Source: Struthio camelus (taxonomy: Eukaryota; Chordata; Aves; Struthioniformes; Struthionidae). From it: 64,000 nt of DNA. Each line of letters opens with the position of its first letter. Position 1 is the stretch's first letter. The stretch spans positions 7,606,001 through 7,670,000 of the forward strand of contig NC_090946.1 in NCBI RefSeq assembly GCF_040807025.1. The letters run 5' to 3'. This document shows, piece by piece, positions 35,701 through 48,654 of the stretch. Made by a program: the position numbers and the translations under genes. Below the pieces are notes generated by a model. The model made no database searches. It was not told the origin of the DNA and saw nothing but the letters and a program-made list of their open reading frames with translations.

Positions 35701-38106
35701 TAATTAGGTTAAACTTAATTCATCTGTGACCTGGGCTTGCCAGCAGGAGGAGCAGTGGCTAGCAGAGATGAAGAGGCAGGAGCAAGAAGAGAAGACACTG
35801 CCAGAGGAACAAAAGGCTAAAGATGTAGCCCAAACACAGCACCTAGAAAAGAAAGAGGTAATTCTGCTCTCTCTGGTGGAATTTCTTTAAGGGATCACAT
35901 CAGAGAACTTTGATTCCAGCACTGATGTGCTGTTACCATGGGCAGTTTTACCGTATGTTTTTTCATGCCCCTTCAATGAGGAAGAGATTCTGTAAACTTT
36001 TACCCTGGTTATCTGAGGCTGACTCCAGGTGACCTTGAGTAAATGACTCGGAAGGGAAAAGGAGGGAAGGGAAACAACAAGTGTTTTTCAGGGTTTTCTG
36101 TTTGTCAGTACAAGGGGTGTCTGTTATCCTTTGCTTCTCTAAATTTCTTCTGTTTGAACGCTGACCCCCACAAACGTCAGAGATGTTTAAATAGCGATGT
36201 CTTAAGTTCAGAGATAGAAGCAGCCACAGGATGGCAGTAGAGTCTGTGGGCCAATATTGCGTTGGTGCAGTGATATGGCTTGAGGTGGTCTTGGAAGTGA
36301 ACGTTCTTGTTTGGAGCATTTAAGACAAATACATGGCTCTTTATTCTACCTTCTTGCAAAGCGATGTATTGTAATCTTTAAATGCAAAAATAGTGAAATA
36401 TGATTTTCATAGCCTGTTTTCATGACTGTTTATAGGGAGCGAAACCGTTCCCAGCTTTCTAGAGACACTTATCCCTCTTCTTAAGGCCCGACTTACGTTT
36501 GGTGGCTGGTGAAATGTGTAGTTCTAACTTTTCATCTTTTCTGCATTTTTCTTTGACTCTTTCTGCATTTCACTCAGTCATGTTGCTCCTATCAAAATTA
36601 CAATAAGTTTATCCTGAGCTGATACATGCTATAGTGCATGTTCTGTAAACAAGACCACGAGTTTTAGTTGCAGAATAGTTGAAGAAGGACATTGCCGAGT
36701 TACAGCTTTGAGGATGTAACAATTTCATTTAAGCCTTGCTTGTATCAAGGGGAACTGCTATGTCTGTATTAGATGGAAGTATTGCTGGCTTGTCCATGTC
36801 GTACATAGCTGCATAAGCAGTCTAATTAAACAGGAGAAGGACACATCAGAACTTTAGAACATTGGGTTTTGCAATTAGTGGATAAAGAAAGAGGTGGAAT
36901 ACTGAGGTATTTTAGTTTAAGTGTCCCGTTACAACTCTGGAGTGTAGTGCTATGCTATTGTGTCTAACAACTGTTGAAACATATTCATCTTTTAGAATTC
37001 ACCTGTGTGCAATTCATACCAGATGACTCCCCAGGCCCTGAAAGGTCCTAAGCCTCCCAAGATAAATCCAAACAACTATGGAATGGACCTGAATAGTGAT
37101 GACTCTACAGACGACGAAAGTCAGCCTCGAAAGCCCATTCCTGCCTGGGCTAGTGGTATGTGTCAGCAGGTTGAAGTTTGTCTTGAGTTTCCAGCAGTCC
37201 CTGTTGTAGCTCAGCTCCAACTGATAATAAGACTTGGTGTAAGATTTTTGCCTAGTTCCTCCTACTTGCGCACTGCGCAATTAGAGGCACTAACCTGTGG
37301 CAGTGTGGGTGGAGCGTTGAGCCAAGGAGTCCTCTGTGACTCGCGACCTTCATGGGACGTTTCTGGGAGGGACAGTACTCTTAAATTGTCAACTGTGCTG
37401 CTAGTGTCCTTGTGCCAGTAGAAGTGGAAGAATTTTCTGAACTAGTGCTCTGGCCTTGAGCTTGCTTGACACTGGCTTCAAAAGCAACACCAGTGTCTCG
37501 ACGACACAGGCCGAGTTTCAGACCTGCTGTTATCCTGGTTCTGAAATAGTCAGTTCCACTGTTATTTCATGTTCCACCTACTCAGGGGAGCTTAAAAAGT
37601 TGTGTGGAAACTAATTGTGTCTGCAGGAGGAAAAGCTGCAAGACCTTGCCTCTTGTAAACTTCAGGTCCCGGACAGAAATTGGTACATGCAATATTCACC
37701 CTCCAAGTGATCTCTCTTGAAGCCTGAGGCATTAGCGGTGTGCCTTAAGGCACCAAATATTACAGGAGTTTCTCCTGTCCCACTCCTTATATGAGTAGTA
37801 ATGAGAGGAGGAGGGACGCAGCACATACAAACAGCATACACAGCTATTTCAGTTAAAAAAAAAAAATTAACGGTAGCTTCTGTTTCTTCAGGGAATCAGC
37901 TTAGCCAAGCTGTAATCCGCCAGTACTACAACCCTCCCAACGTTGATGCGCTCTTTGGGGCGATTGCGAGCCCTAAGCTGGAGGACATCTTTTACAAAAG
38001 CAAACCACGCTACTTCAAGCGCACAAGCTCTGCTGTCTGGAATTCCCCACCGTTTGCAGGTGCCAAATCAGTTCTAGGTCTGCCATACAGCCTGAAAAAG
38101 TACTGA
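23377..38106 (+). CDS. INCENP: Inner centromere protein, canonical copy
   Basis: There are seventeen coding exons and 871 aa: 23377-23513, 23650-23763, 24627-25417, 27424-27475, 27611-27644, 29989-30067, 30645-30696, 31030-31147, 31235-31369, 31651-31760, 32149-32269, 32998-33120, 33731-33903, 34173-34263, 35747-35857, 36996-37155, 37892-38106. All are GT-AG with consistent phases. Domains: CEN box about 1-45, PKTPSQ at T58, PLVEI at 157-161 (HP1-type PxVxI), TPTGSR at 281-286, charged single helix about 505-747, acidic [11 protein letters not shown] box about 800-871 with TSS at 845-847. INCENP is the scaffold that localises and activates Aurora B at centromeres and the central spindle. The length fits chicken INCENP (roughly 840-880 aa). 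Exon 15 has a CAGCAG tandem acceptor, so one Gln may be optional. Introns show nothing recognisable besides a CR1 piece at 30703. Confidence 0.97.
23532..23643 (+). repeat. Poly-C tracts in INCENP intron 1
   Basis: There are C runs at 23532-23546 (15), 23621-23628 (8) and 23630-23643 (14), separated by other pyrimidine-rich sequence. Together they fill most of a 136-bp intron. The last run is also the polypyrimidine tract of the exon 2 acceptor. The opposite strand could form G-quadruplexes. Confidence 0.9.
24627..25417 (+). CDS. INCENP: INCENP exon 3: HP1-type motif and central region
   Basis: This 791-nt exon carries [12 protein letters not shown], the PxVxI-type HP1-binding motif, and [10 protein letters not shown], which corresponds to the human STPTGSR Plk1-docking and CDK1 site. 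It then carries [17 protein letters not shown]. The remainder is low-complexity Ser/Glu/Pro-rich linker, expected to be disordered. Confidence 0.95.
30703..30778 (-). mobile_element. CR1 LINE 3' fragment in INCENP intron 7
   Basis: The plus strand reads TTCATAGAATCGTTCAGG, then AAGGGGCCTCTGGAGCTC, and later CCCTGCTCAAAGCAGGATCAAC. This is the reverse complement of the conserved CR1 3' end (CCTGCTTTGAGCAGGG, then CCTTCCAACC, then ATTCTATGA). Only about 75 bp remain. It starts within a few bases of the exon 7 splice donor. Confidence 0.7.
31030..31369 (+). CDS. INCENP: INCENP exons 8-9: conserved pre-helix segment
   Basis: Exon 8 (31030-31147) reads [15 protein letters not shown] and ends PPCPASK. 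Exon 9 (31235-31369) reads [18 protein letters not shown] and continues to [11 protein letters not shown]. Both match human INCENP just before the alternative CSFV and the charged helix. The segment is nearly as conserved between the two window copies as the IN box. Confidence 0.95.
31651..35857 (+). CDS. INCENP: INCENP exons 10-15: charged single alpha helix
   Basis: Six exons encode about 240 residues dominated by Glu, Lys, Arg and Gln, for example [18 protein letters not shown] and [20 protein letters not shown]. In chicken and human INCENP this region is a stable, extensible single alpha helix that binds microtubules and lets Aurora B reach distant substrates. No proline interrupts the first five exons. 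The helix is longer and more regular than in the minus-strand paralog. Confidence 0.95.
36996..38106 (+). CDS. INCENP: INCENP exons 16-17: acidic patch and IN box
   Basis: Exon 16 (36996-37155) includes [13 protein letters not shown] and [16 protein letters not shown]. Exon 17 (37892-38106) is the IN box, with [23 protein letters not shown] and [13 protein letters not shown]. It ends LPYSLKKY before TGA. In the family it clamps and activates Aurora B/C, with phosphorylation at the TSS (845-847). Confidence 0.96.
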
Positions 38107-38214
38107 GGTGGGCAGTGGCTGTCTCCTGTGGAACAGCAGGTATGCATTTCTGTCCCTCTAGGCGAGGAAGGAGGTTACTATTTGGTGTCTGTAAATCCTT
38201 AGGTATTAGCGTTG

Positions 38215-38220
38215 AATAAA
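38215..38220 (+). terminator. INCENP: Poly(A) signal of INCENP
   Basis: AATAAA lies 109 bp after the stop codon, followed by a GT/T-rich stretch (TTTTCTGTTTTGGGGG). This spacing is nearly the same as that of the paralog (about 110 bp). Confidence 0.8.
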
Positions 38221-41200
38221 TGCCAGCTTTTACTGGGCCTTTTACATTTTCTGTTTTGGGGGTTTATTTTCTCACTGCTCGGCAAAACCAAACTTTCGGG
38301 AGATCTTGCTGCTGAAAGATGCATCTCCTTTTAACCTTAGCCTGAAGTTAGGAAATGTTTAGACCTTTAGGTTATCCGAACTCATCACCTTGAGCAACGT
38401 GATCCTCCCGTCTTCAGCCAAGCAGGCCTGGTAGCTGCTGCTGGCTGTAGAGGAAGGTTGTACGCCAGTACTGTTCCTGCCCGCCTCGAGGCTCAAACCA
38501 GAGTACTTGTACAGCTAAGGACCACTGCACGCATCTTGGGTAGAATCCAGATATGTGCTACTGAACTGCTCCAAGAACAACATACTAGCAAGTATGGTGT
38601 TCATCTGCAAATTGCAAAGATAATTTGATTGATTTTTCACGAATAGACTTTATGCCAACTTCAAGTGTGATTGTATGGATAAGCTGTATCAATAATGATG
38701 TTTGTCACAGCTCTGGGAAATTACTGTGAGAATTTATCTCCTATTGAACCTCTCTTTAACTGTTGGAGGAAGACCCTCTGTGTAACTGTCTCCAGAAAAA
38801 TCTAGACTAGCGCAAGCAGGCTTTGTTCTAGGCTTCTTTGAAAGAAATTATACAAAAGTTCTGATACTCTTTTTTTCCAATTTCATGTTTTTGGCACAAA
38901 TTGGGCTGAAGTGATGAGTTTAGCTTTAACCCCTGGCTTGCTCTTTCCTCCCCTGTGCCTATTTCATTTACTCAGCATCAAAGGTGGCTTTATTTTTAGG
39001 CCTCTATTTTGCACTTCACATATTCCATAAGACAGTGTCAGATGGAGTATTATCAAAACCCATTTCCTCTTAACAGCAAAATCTCAGCTCAGAATTTCAG
39101 CTCCAAAATCACTTGCTATTTTGGTCGCTCTTTCTACACCTAATTCACAAATGGCACTGAGACTTGTGCATTCTCTGCAATGAGCTCCTTTATAAAAAGA
39201 AACTAGAGGTTTCACTAGAGCACTACTTGCTGGAAGATTTTTAAAGGAAACAGTTGCATTATTTCTCTAGGTTGTTGTGGAAATGTCTCGCACAGGGGTG
39301 GCCTATCTAGTTCTTAACCTTATCTTCATCTTTTTCTTGAGGCTTGATTTGTTTTACAGTTGGACAAATAAGTTCATGGTTGCAATTTTAGCAGGCAAAA
39401 GACAAATGACTGCCTTTTTATGTACATATAACTACAGTCATTAAAAAAAGCTGTACTGGAGACTACAATACGTGAGGAAACTGCACCTTCCCTTGTGTAT
39501 GTAGTTAATGGACTGTTTTCAAGAAAATGTTTTTAAAATGGTGTGGGTTTCTATATGTCAAAATACATCAACCGCTAAATGCCCTGCTATTGATCAGTGT
39601 ATATCTGTGAGGTGACTGTATTTCATAGATGCTCTATATATTGAATTTTGTACTACTATCTTAAAATGAACATAGAACCTTTTTGTAAGAAAGCTTACTG
39701 AAATGGCAGAAACGCCTTGAGCGTTGAATGCCTTTTGAATGTTTGACAGTAGTCTGATAAAAGTCAGTTAAACTATCTCCTCTGGACTTCTCTTCCGGAC
39801 TCTTCATAGTTTCTTACTGAGGACACCTGCAGTATTTTGGAACCTGCCCTTTGGGTTGCTTGGGCACAGTTTTTTTAAATTAGGAGTGTTTTACCTAGGG
39901 AGAACTTCAGAATTTCTTATCTAATAGAAAAGGTGCATGCTGTGGTAACCCTGTAGAATTTGCGGACTAGTTTACTGTTCTTTTCCTTCTGGAAACTGGA
40001 AAAGAGACAGTGTGGCGTGCTGATTTATTCCCAGAAATCTTTGCTAAGAAGTAGATGACTTCAGTTTGAACTAACATATCCCTTGTAACTCGCCTCTCTT
40101 GCTGTCTCAGTTGGAAAATAATCAGAATTGCTGCCACCAGATGGAGCAGAAACTTCACTCCCATAGAGTATGGGGCCAGAATGTTGATATTAAGGAAACA
40201 AAACCTAAGAAAAATCCTAGGCAATTCCAACTAATACTTTTTTTTTTTTAAGAAAGCTATTTTGGCTCTTGATTTCGAATATTTTTTTTAGTTTTGATTC
40301 CTAGTTGCCCCATCAGCCTTTTTGGAGCTCTAAGTGCACGTGCTTCCTAGTGGGTGTGCAGATCAGTAAGACTCTATTTCTACAGGACATGTGTCAGCCA
40401 TGACAGCATTGCACAAATTTGAAATCCAATCGTAAGAGAAGGCAATTTTCTTCCTATATCTACTTAGACTATTAACATTATGTACCTCCACTTTGTCCCT
40501 TCTTATTCTTCTCTACCTTATGTCACGCCATTCGTATTTTCTTGCACTGAACTTGCTCCTCTGCTTTAATGCCCTGAGCCAGGCGTGTCCCAGCATTTTT
40601 TTTTTGCACTGCGCTCACCCTCCTTGGAGGCAATGTTCTGAGCATCTTGCCTGCGGACAGCTTCAGCAAATATTACAAAAACGCGTTTTAGAAGCTAGTC
40701 CTGAGTGAAGACAATTTTAACCATAAGACGACGGCTATTCCTCTCCTGTCCGAGACAGGACCCTGGTTAGACGCAGAGCTTTTTTTCCCCCCTCTTTAAA
40801 TTGGCTTCCATGTTCTGTTGCCTGTTATTCTGTTATCCAACTGTTCTAGAAATCGGAAGTGACAGAACGGCAAGGTCCACCTAGCCTGTCACTGCAGCTA
40901 GTGACCGGCTGATACCTAGAAGAGTGTAAGAACAGGACAAGTATAAAGCAGCGTTTCCCAAATGCATTCACTTGGCCACAAGTAATTTGCAATACTTTAT
41001 TAAAAAAATTAAAAAAATTGCAGGGTGAAGGATCTGGGTACCCACAGAATGGTCACAGAATGGCTTGTCCCAGGGTGTCTCTTGGGTAGGGCTCAGCTCT
41101 GTGGGTCTATGCAAATCCAGGGCCTCCAAGAACTGTACTTCTGTAGCTGCTAGTAAATTAGTTTGGCTATAATAACCTGACTGGCCTCCTAGTCCATCTG

Positions 41201-44108
41201 ACCTTAGGATATTTGTTAAAAGACCTGGGAAACAATGACCCTAATTGAGCAGCCTCCTCTGAACAGCTGTTGACAGAAAGCACTCCCTAAATAGCCTAGG
41301 GGCTTAGAAGAGGCAGGTAGGCCATATTTGCATAGAGGATTATACAGAAGGTATAAATACAGGGAAGGTAAATAGTACTTCCCCTCACAGGACTGAGGGA
41401 CAGGGGTTTAGGCAATCTGTCCTCGGTTTAATGTCCTAGGGTCTAAGGAACGTAAGTGCCCTTGAGATACTGGAATCTTTCCCAGGACCCATCAGGTTAT
41501 TCCTGAGTTATTGACAAGGCCTCAAAACAAAGTCCAAAAAAAAAAAAGTTGGTGTTGTCATTAGCAAAGTGTTAGATACCTTCCTGAACAAGGAGTCCTG
41601 ACAACTCGCAAAGCCAAACAAAAAATTTAGAGGGCAAATTCCTGGCTGCCAAGTGAAAAGCTGTTTCCAGTCATCAAGGACTAATTGAGCTTGGTAACAA
41701 TGGTAAACTCTATAACTGTGATTTTTGCCATTACTACTTTGCAATGATGAAAGACTCAAAATTCTCATAGGAGTAAAATGGTTTAGGGATGACCCTTTTT
41801 TATACCACTAGCTTCAGCAAAACTACCTGTTTTGCTCCGTCAGAGTCAGCAGATGCTTTAGGGTCATTTTTTATAGTAAGTAGAAGGGGACTTACTCCTG
41901 CAAACTTCAACTGCTATGCTTTTTAAAAAAAAAAAAAAAAAAGAGCGACTAGTCCCTCTGAGCTGAGATGTCGCAGTTCAGCTTTGCTAAGAACAAGGAA
42001 AAAGAAAATGGAAAAGCCCTTCTCTCCCCTTATCCAGTCTTCTCAGTAGTACATGGACTAGGACCCTGACCCAGGGCCTCTCAACATGTTCCCAGGATCT
42101 CTGACACTTCAAAGCATTTCCTTCAGGTTTGTTTTTTGGTGGGATTCCAAGCCAGGTGGCATGCCTGGTCCAATTTGGGTTTAGAGGTGCTGAAACTCTA
42201 GCAAGACAATTAATTTCAAAGGACTAGTGCTATTCAAAAATCATTTCAAGTGGGCATGAGATTTTTGGCACCCCAGACAAAGCCTTAGTGAGATTCAGTT
42301 CCCTTTGCCCCTGCCCGTATACAGTTACAGCTTGCTTTGGCCTTCTCTTTTCTATATTAAGTGTTTAAGTGTCCTTTATCCATTGAATTAAAATAAGGCT
42401 AGTGTATGTAGCCTTTGTGCAACTGGAGTTCCCCGTGACCGTTCTTTGTGGCTGACGCCTTTCTCAGTTCTCCTTCCTTGGAGGCTGTGGCAGTGTCTGG
42501 GTCTCTCAGCCCTGTCCAAGGTAGCCTCTTAACTGTGCAGCACAAAACCATCAGCTGGCAACTGGACAGGCGTGAAGAGGCTGTGATTGTGATGGAAGTG
42601 GGCCAAGGTCAGGAGCATTTGGAGAAAATGGAGCCCTATTTAACCTTCCTTGGTTTTGTTTGAATTAGTTCTAGTGAGTGAAGATTGAGATGATAGGTAT
42701 GTTTACTGTAGAACAGAAAAAGGGATGCGAGTCTGCTGGTGGAATGGAAAGAGCTCAAAGGGCTGCTGGAAGGTGTCTGGGGTGAAAGCTGGGCCGAAGC
42801 ATGCAGGCCTCGGGTAGAGGGCGTTGCAGGGGGCCTGGTTCAGGGGCTGCGTTCCCTCAGTAGGGTGGGCAGAGGAGCCTGGGGAGAAAGCAACTGTTGC
42901 AATGGCAGCGGGAAGAAGTACTGCACCCCCTGGTGCAATCGGCCTCTCTGATTTCCACTTGTAACTTTCCATTTCCAAATGCCATGAGGTTTCTCCATCT
43001 CACCTGCTGCTACCTTTGGGTCCAGCTGGCCGACTGTCCTCCAAAGCAACTGTTTGCATTGCACAAAACATTGACTCCCAGAACAACAAACAAATGAACA
43101 ATCCCTGTGTGGCAGCCCAAGCCAAATCCTGCTGCTACTTGCCCTGAGAACGCCGTGTTTCTTGCACAGCTTTCTGCGCACCTTTTATCCGAAGATGCTT
43201 GCTAGTAAGATGGTTGTAGGTTTTTGCTTGTGTCCTGTAAGGATGTTTTTCCTAATGCCTGCAATGTCTGACTTGCCTCAGTCCCTTTTGGTTCTCACTC
43301 TCTGATTGTAACAAGGATCATGTATTTGCCTGTGTATCTTTAGCAGGAGGCTGTTGCCTATAGTCATTCCTGATGCCTTTTTGCCACTCTGTTCTAGGCG
43401 AGGTAGGTTTGCCCCCAGTCCTTTATGCTGCTTGAATAATTCCTGACAGCAACCTTCTGTACTTTTTGAACAGCTCATGCTACCTAATAATGAACTCGGA
43501 GCGGGGACATGGACTATTGTTGCACGTTACGGCTTAACAGAAAGGAAAAGAAAGCACCAAGTCTGAGTTCTCTGTGGAAGTTCTCCGTTTGTGCTCCATC
43601 CCTGCCACACGCAAACTGGTCAGGAGGGTTGGAGGGAACAGCTTTGTTTCCAATCAACTCTATAGCAAGCCTCACTAGTTATAGAAAGTGCAGAATGTGT
43701 CTAGACGGCCAAGTTAGGTATGTGCTCAGTGCAAGGATCTTGACAAGACCTTGGCTCAGCTGTGGCTTGAGCCTTGGCTCCCACAAAGAGATGTGGTTTC
43801 AGAGCTACCTTCTAGATGCGGCTTCAACCCCCACCTGACATGGTTCTCTGTAGCTACTGTGCTGCCTTCTTGTGCTCAGAGGCATCGGGTAAGACTAGCA
43901 TTTCCCAGCTTGTGAACTGCAGGGAGTTAGTAGTCTCAGGATGCCAGGAAGCAGTCTGCAAAATGGTTGCAGAAGAGTAGAAATTACATGTGTGTGGAAA
44001 CGAAATGAGAAGAAATGAAAGCTCATTTGGTGCTAAGAGAACCACGAAAGCAACGCTGCCAGGAACACTCCATAAGGTTTGGAGTTTTGGGGGAGTGGGA
44101 GGGGTGTG

Positions 44109-44141
44109 TTTATATATGTATGTGTATGTATGTTTGTATGT
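44109..44141. repeat. TATG/TGTA microsatellite
   Basis: An imperfect run of TATG and TGTATG units lies in the region between INCENP and the secretoglobins. Confidence 0.85.
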
Positions 44142-45530
44142 TTTTCCCTTCCTGAGTAGGTTAGATTGTCCTGGGACTATAAAATGTGTGGAAACTGCAC
44201 AAATGCCTGCTCTGCTCAGTCTGGACTCTCTGCCATGGCAGTAAAACCCTGCAGGTGAGGTCTGGCTCAGTTTGGAGTTTTCCCCCACTCCAGGCCTCTT
44301 CAGTGCTGCAGAGGAAACAACAGCTTTATTTCCAGGGAGCATCCCACGGGCTATATAGAAGTAAGGAAGATTTCTAGAAATGAAAATGAATGATGTAGAG
44401 GTGGAGTGTTTATAAATCTTGCTGATACCGAAGGTCTCTCTTACTGCATTTATTCCAACTCATACTGCTCGCTCAGCCCAGAGATGGGAGAGCTCTGCAC
44501 AAATCAGGGGTTGGCCCAACCATTTGAAGCAAACTCTCCCACCAGACTCTGTCCTGGCCTAATCTGACGAACCCTAACGTCACACGCTAAAGATGACGAA
44601 AACCCACAAAGGGGAATTGCAGTGGTTGTGGTGTAAAAGCAAACTTGGTTCTGTACTAACCTGTTGTAAGACAGGCTGGTGGTTAAATCTTTCAACAGCT
44701 GGATCATGAATGAGAATTAAACAGTTGAGTTGAGATTTTCATCTGCCTCCTTTCTAGATTGTCCAGCCTGCATCTGCCAGGAGATGGGACTCAACAAAAT
44801 ACCTTTCAGCCCCTGCTGTTGCATGCTCCAGAATGAGTGGGCCTTGAGATTTCAACAGCAATTTGTTAAAGCTTATCTGTGCCCTAATATTAGGAACACA
44901 TGAAAATAGCTGTCTCGGTCACATCGAGCCATTAAATTTTCAGGCTGTCGTCTCTTTCTACCAGACACGGAAAAAGAGGTATGTTATTAAACTCACCCAG
45001 TCATCTCTGATTCAGAAATGAGGTCTGGTTTAAAAGATTCCCCAGAAATAGAAAATGCAGGTGTATCCCCATAATGTAATTGCAAGCACTGGTGAAGTGG
45101 GCTCAGCTATGCAATGTTTCTCTGGGCCTCCCAACCTGGAAAATGTCCCTAATCAGCAGCGGCGCAAGCCTGCAGAGAAGAGGGGGCAAAGCCAGAGAGC
45201 TGGCATCCCCTGTCTGATGCTACTGGGCTCCTGCTGGCAGCGTGTCAGTAAGTGCTTTTATGAAGTAGGGACCTGTACCTGCACCCTCTCTAAATCTCAA
45301 GGTTTATTCGTGCTTGGAAAGAGTAAACTCAAGGCGACAGGGGCTATCAAAAAAGCGTAAGATGCTGCTCCATCTCTGGGCAAGAGAAAAAAGAGCCAGG
45401 AACTGACGTAGCAGTGAAGCCCGGTGTCAGGAGTGCTCCCCAGCAGCTGGGAACGCGTGAAGCGCTTTGGCTGTGCACAAACATCTTGATGTTAGAGCAG
45501 CGTTGCGAGGGCAGCCCCGTTTACAGACTA

Positions 45531-45544
45531 CCCCCCCCCCCCCC
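45531..45544 (+). repeat. Poly-C run of 14
   Basis: Fourteen consecutive C residues. A likely site of length error in assembly and of polymorphism. Confidence 0.9.
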
Positions 45545-48500
45545 AGCCACAGGGCTTCTTCACTGCGGAGACGCAGCCCTCTGCATCCGCCCTGGTTTCG
45601 TCTGCTTCGCGGTGGTGCTGTCACCAAAGCATCCAACTCCTCGCTTTTCAGCCTCCGCCAAGATCTGTGCAGCGTTGCTCGAAACCACTGCCACGCACCT
45701 CGCCGGCTCCCATGTGGGATATGCGGGCTCTGCCGCTCCTCACCTGAGTGAGAAGGGTATGATGACAGGTAGGCGAATAAATCGTGTAAGAAGCAAATGT
45801 TCTTACGCCCACAAGGAGAGTGATAAAGTTACCTCAGTTAAAAGTGCAAAGCCCGAGGTAGAGCAGGACAGCCTATGGATGCAAGGTACGATTTTGTATC
45901 GCCCATAGGGTGCTTTTAGTATCTTCATTCCTGTGTAAGATGCACTGGCTGAGGTTCTGCACAGCAGTGGTTGCAAGCAGCTCACCAAACGGCTTGGACG
46001 TAACAGCGTTCGCTCCTGCTCACGCAACAGGAAGCATGTGTCAGAGCTGCCCTGCTTCTTGATCAAACTGGCTCCCTGGCAGTATAGTAGCCAACAGAGG
46101 GCTCCCATGACCTTCACTAGCAGGGCACAAGCGATGGGGAAGACAAGGAAATTCGATGCAAGGATTGCGTGGATTCAGAAGAAATGCGTGGTAGGTGACG
46201 ATATGAAAATCATTGCCAAATATCAGGAAGGAGAATCAAAGGAAACAACTGGTTGCAGGGGAAAAAGAGAAAACGCCACTGGCCAAGAGCAAAGGGCCCT
46301 GTGAGTGCTTGGCGGGACGTCCCGCCTTGGCCAGTGCTGCTTTGGTCACGCTGTTAACGCACCAATGATGCCGAGATTCGTTTGCTGAGGGTGGAAGATG
46401 CCTCGTGGCTCTGCTCGTCCTCCTGGCACGCTCCTTGGTTAGGGGCTTTGTGGGGTCAGAGCAAAGGCTGGATCATAAGGCGGATGCTAAGCCCCAGCAT
46501 TTTCATATCCTTTCTTCCTCCCGGTCCTTGGTTCTTCATCTCCTCTGCGCACGCAGCCGGAGACGCCAGGTTGCCCTGAGCTTGCGCCCTGACGCATGGG
46601 CCTTGCTCCAAAGCACATAGGGGGAGCTTTTCAGCCAAGTTTGGCCCCAGACTTTATCTTTGGATTGTTCAGGGATTAGCCCAAAAATATTGTTGTTAAT
46701 TAAATTGGGTTCTAGTGACCCAATCATTGACAATGTTGTTTGTAGTAGGAAAACAAGGAAAACAAACACTTTCAAGCAAATCCCCAAATGGCATTAAGTA
46801 GCTTGGAGTGTAAATCCAGATTGGTGGTCTTTGCCAAGGGATACGTGTTTCCAAATGCTGTTTCCTACCTCCAGGGCCACCATGCACCTTCTCGAGGACT
46901 CTAGAAGCTTATTTTCAACCAAACTTTTTTTTCATCTTTTGGGGAGAGTTTTCTTCTCTTTTGTCGAGGTACTGGGGAACAGGAAAGCTGATTTTTTTTG
47001 TAATCTCCCCTTAGTTAGAGCACTGAGCCCCTCAACAACAGAGGTGCTCAGCGCTTATGGCACAGGAATAAGTTGACTGACTTCAAGGCTTGAGAAACAA
47101 GCCTGACAGTTTATGGTGTTTCCAAATTTCTCGTGACCCACTGGTCTATCCCACCATGGCAACACACTGTGTCTCTGCAGCCCAGATGCTACAGTATCAC
47201 CGCCACAACCAGCCGCAATATTTCGATCCAAAGAGTCAGCTTCCATCCCCAGGAGTCCCTCAACTTAAATCACCTGTTTTAAGTCACAGTTACAGCAGGT
47301 CTCCCCTGCGTTAAAGAAAAATGGGGTTCCCAGCCCACTGCCAACGCTTTCCAGAGGTGCGTCTGCGAGCTGCTGCGTGAACACGGCTGTCCCTGACCTC
47401 GGGGTGCTCCCGTGCGCCCTGCAATCAGCGTGTTTCATGAGCCAGCTTCCGTCCCCCAACTTTGATGTTGCTCCCCAAAATTCCCTCCCAACACTGTTCA
47501 TCTTTTTTTTTTTTTTTTTCCAATTATGGCTGTATCTTTGCCCTTCTCTTTGCAACAAACCTGAGGCAGCCAGTTGATGATATCCATTGTAATCACAGGA
47601 CGCTGCTTTTCACTGCCTACTAAACCGTGAATCCGCAGCAACCAGCGCAGATACATCAGTCATCCTGCTGTGGTTCTCTCTAAGTGGGTTTCAAAACCTT
47701 TCTAGTCACACCGTAGCTTTTGCTCCAGAGTGTTAATTGCCCGTTGTCTGGCTTCGATCCTTGCTTCCTCGTCCTCTCTCAGTACTTCCAGAAAAACCAC
47801 CCGTGTTGCCTTTTCTTTCTAACGGGGCACATGAGCAGCTTGGAGTTTTGCTAGCACTTCCGTGACGTCTTTCCTCTCAGTTCACCTAGTTCAGACACGC
47901 TGAATTTCTTGTTGCTTTGGGATTTTACCGATCAGCTCCCCAAAAAGGGGAGAAACCAGTCACAAAGGTGCAAACACCCTCCTGATACGCTCCGTCCCGT
48001 TTGCCCGTGCAAACCTGCCACGGAAGCGAAACGGTCGTGCAAAGCGTGGAGACGCAGCTAGTCTTTTATCGCGCCCGGCAGGCAATATCTGGCTCCCACA
48101 CGAGCAGCCCTGTCTCCAGACTGAGCTCTAGCCATAGCGGTGGAAGCACTAAGCAAATTCGCTCTGTGCTCTCATCCGCCTCGTCCTGGTGGAGCTGCCT
48201 ACGGGCCTATCTCCACTGGTGTCGGTGGCCTGGGAATCACAGCGTTAGCTGCAGAGCTGTGATCGTCCTGACTTGGCACCTGCAACTGTTCTGCTAGTTC
48301 TGTTTTTTTGTTTTTTAATAGCAAGTTGCATAATAGAAGGCACAGCCCCTCCTTCAGGAGAGCCGTAGCTCCGTAGCCCGAAGCAGTCAGCAGAGGACAC
48401 CCCACCAGATTTGAGAGAACTGCTTCTGCTTTATCGCTTCTAGGAGGAAGAGTCCTCCCGCTGTCGCTGTGGCGGGGAAGGCCACTTCCCTGTGTACAGC

Positions 48501-48647
48501 TGAGCAGGGAAGCAAACATGTTTCACGAATGGAGAAGGAAAAGGGGCATTGGCATCTTCTCTAAGTAAATACGCCCTGGCTGGGAAGGTAAGGCCATGTG
48601 ACGGGCTCCTCCAGCGCTGAAGGAGGAGCACAGCTTGCTGCTTTGCA

Positions 48648-48654
48648 TATAAAA
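48648..48654 (+). promoter_or_regulatory. TATA box of secretoglobin A
   Basis: GCATATAAAAGTG contains TATAAAA 83 bp before the start codon, so the transcription start is expected near 48678-48685 with a short 5' UTR. TATA-driven promoters are usual for secretoglobins. Confidence 0.75.

Larger units (their letters stand above)
38221..48640. other. Intergenic region between INCENP and secretoglobins
   Basis: About 10.4 kb has no supported coding gene. It holds a poly-A tract near 41930, a TATG/TGTA simple repeat at 44109-44141 and a C14 run at 45531-45544. Open frames of up to 160 codons occur (for example 43854-44342 and 45414-45908) but show no recognisable family, splice context or conserved motif. 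No CR1 3' end was recognised here. Confidence 0.6.

Noticed and set aside
45414-45908. A 164-codon open frame between INCENP and the secretoglobins
   Set aside because: It runs through a C14 homopolymer and has no recognised domain, signal peptide or supporting splice sites.
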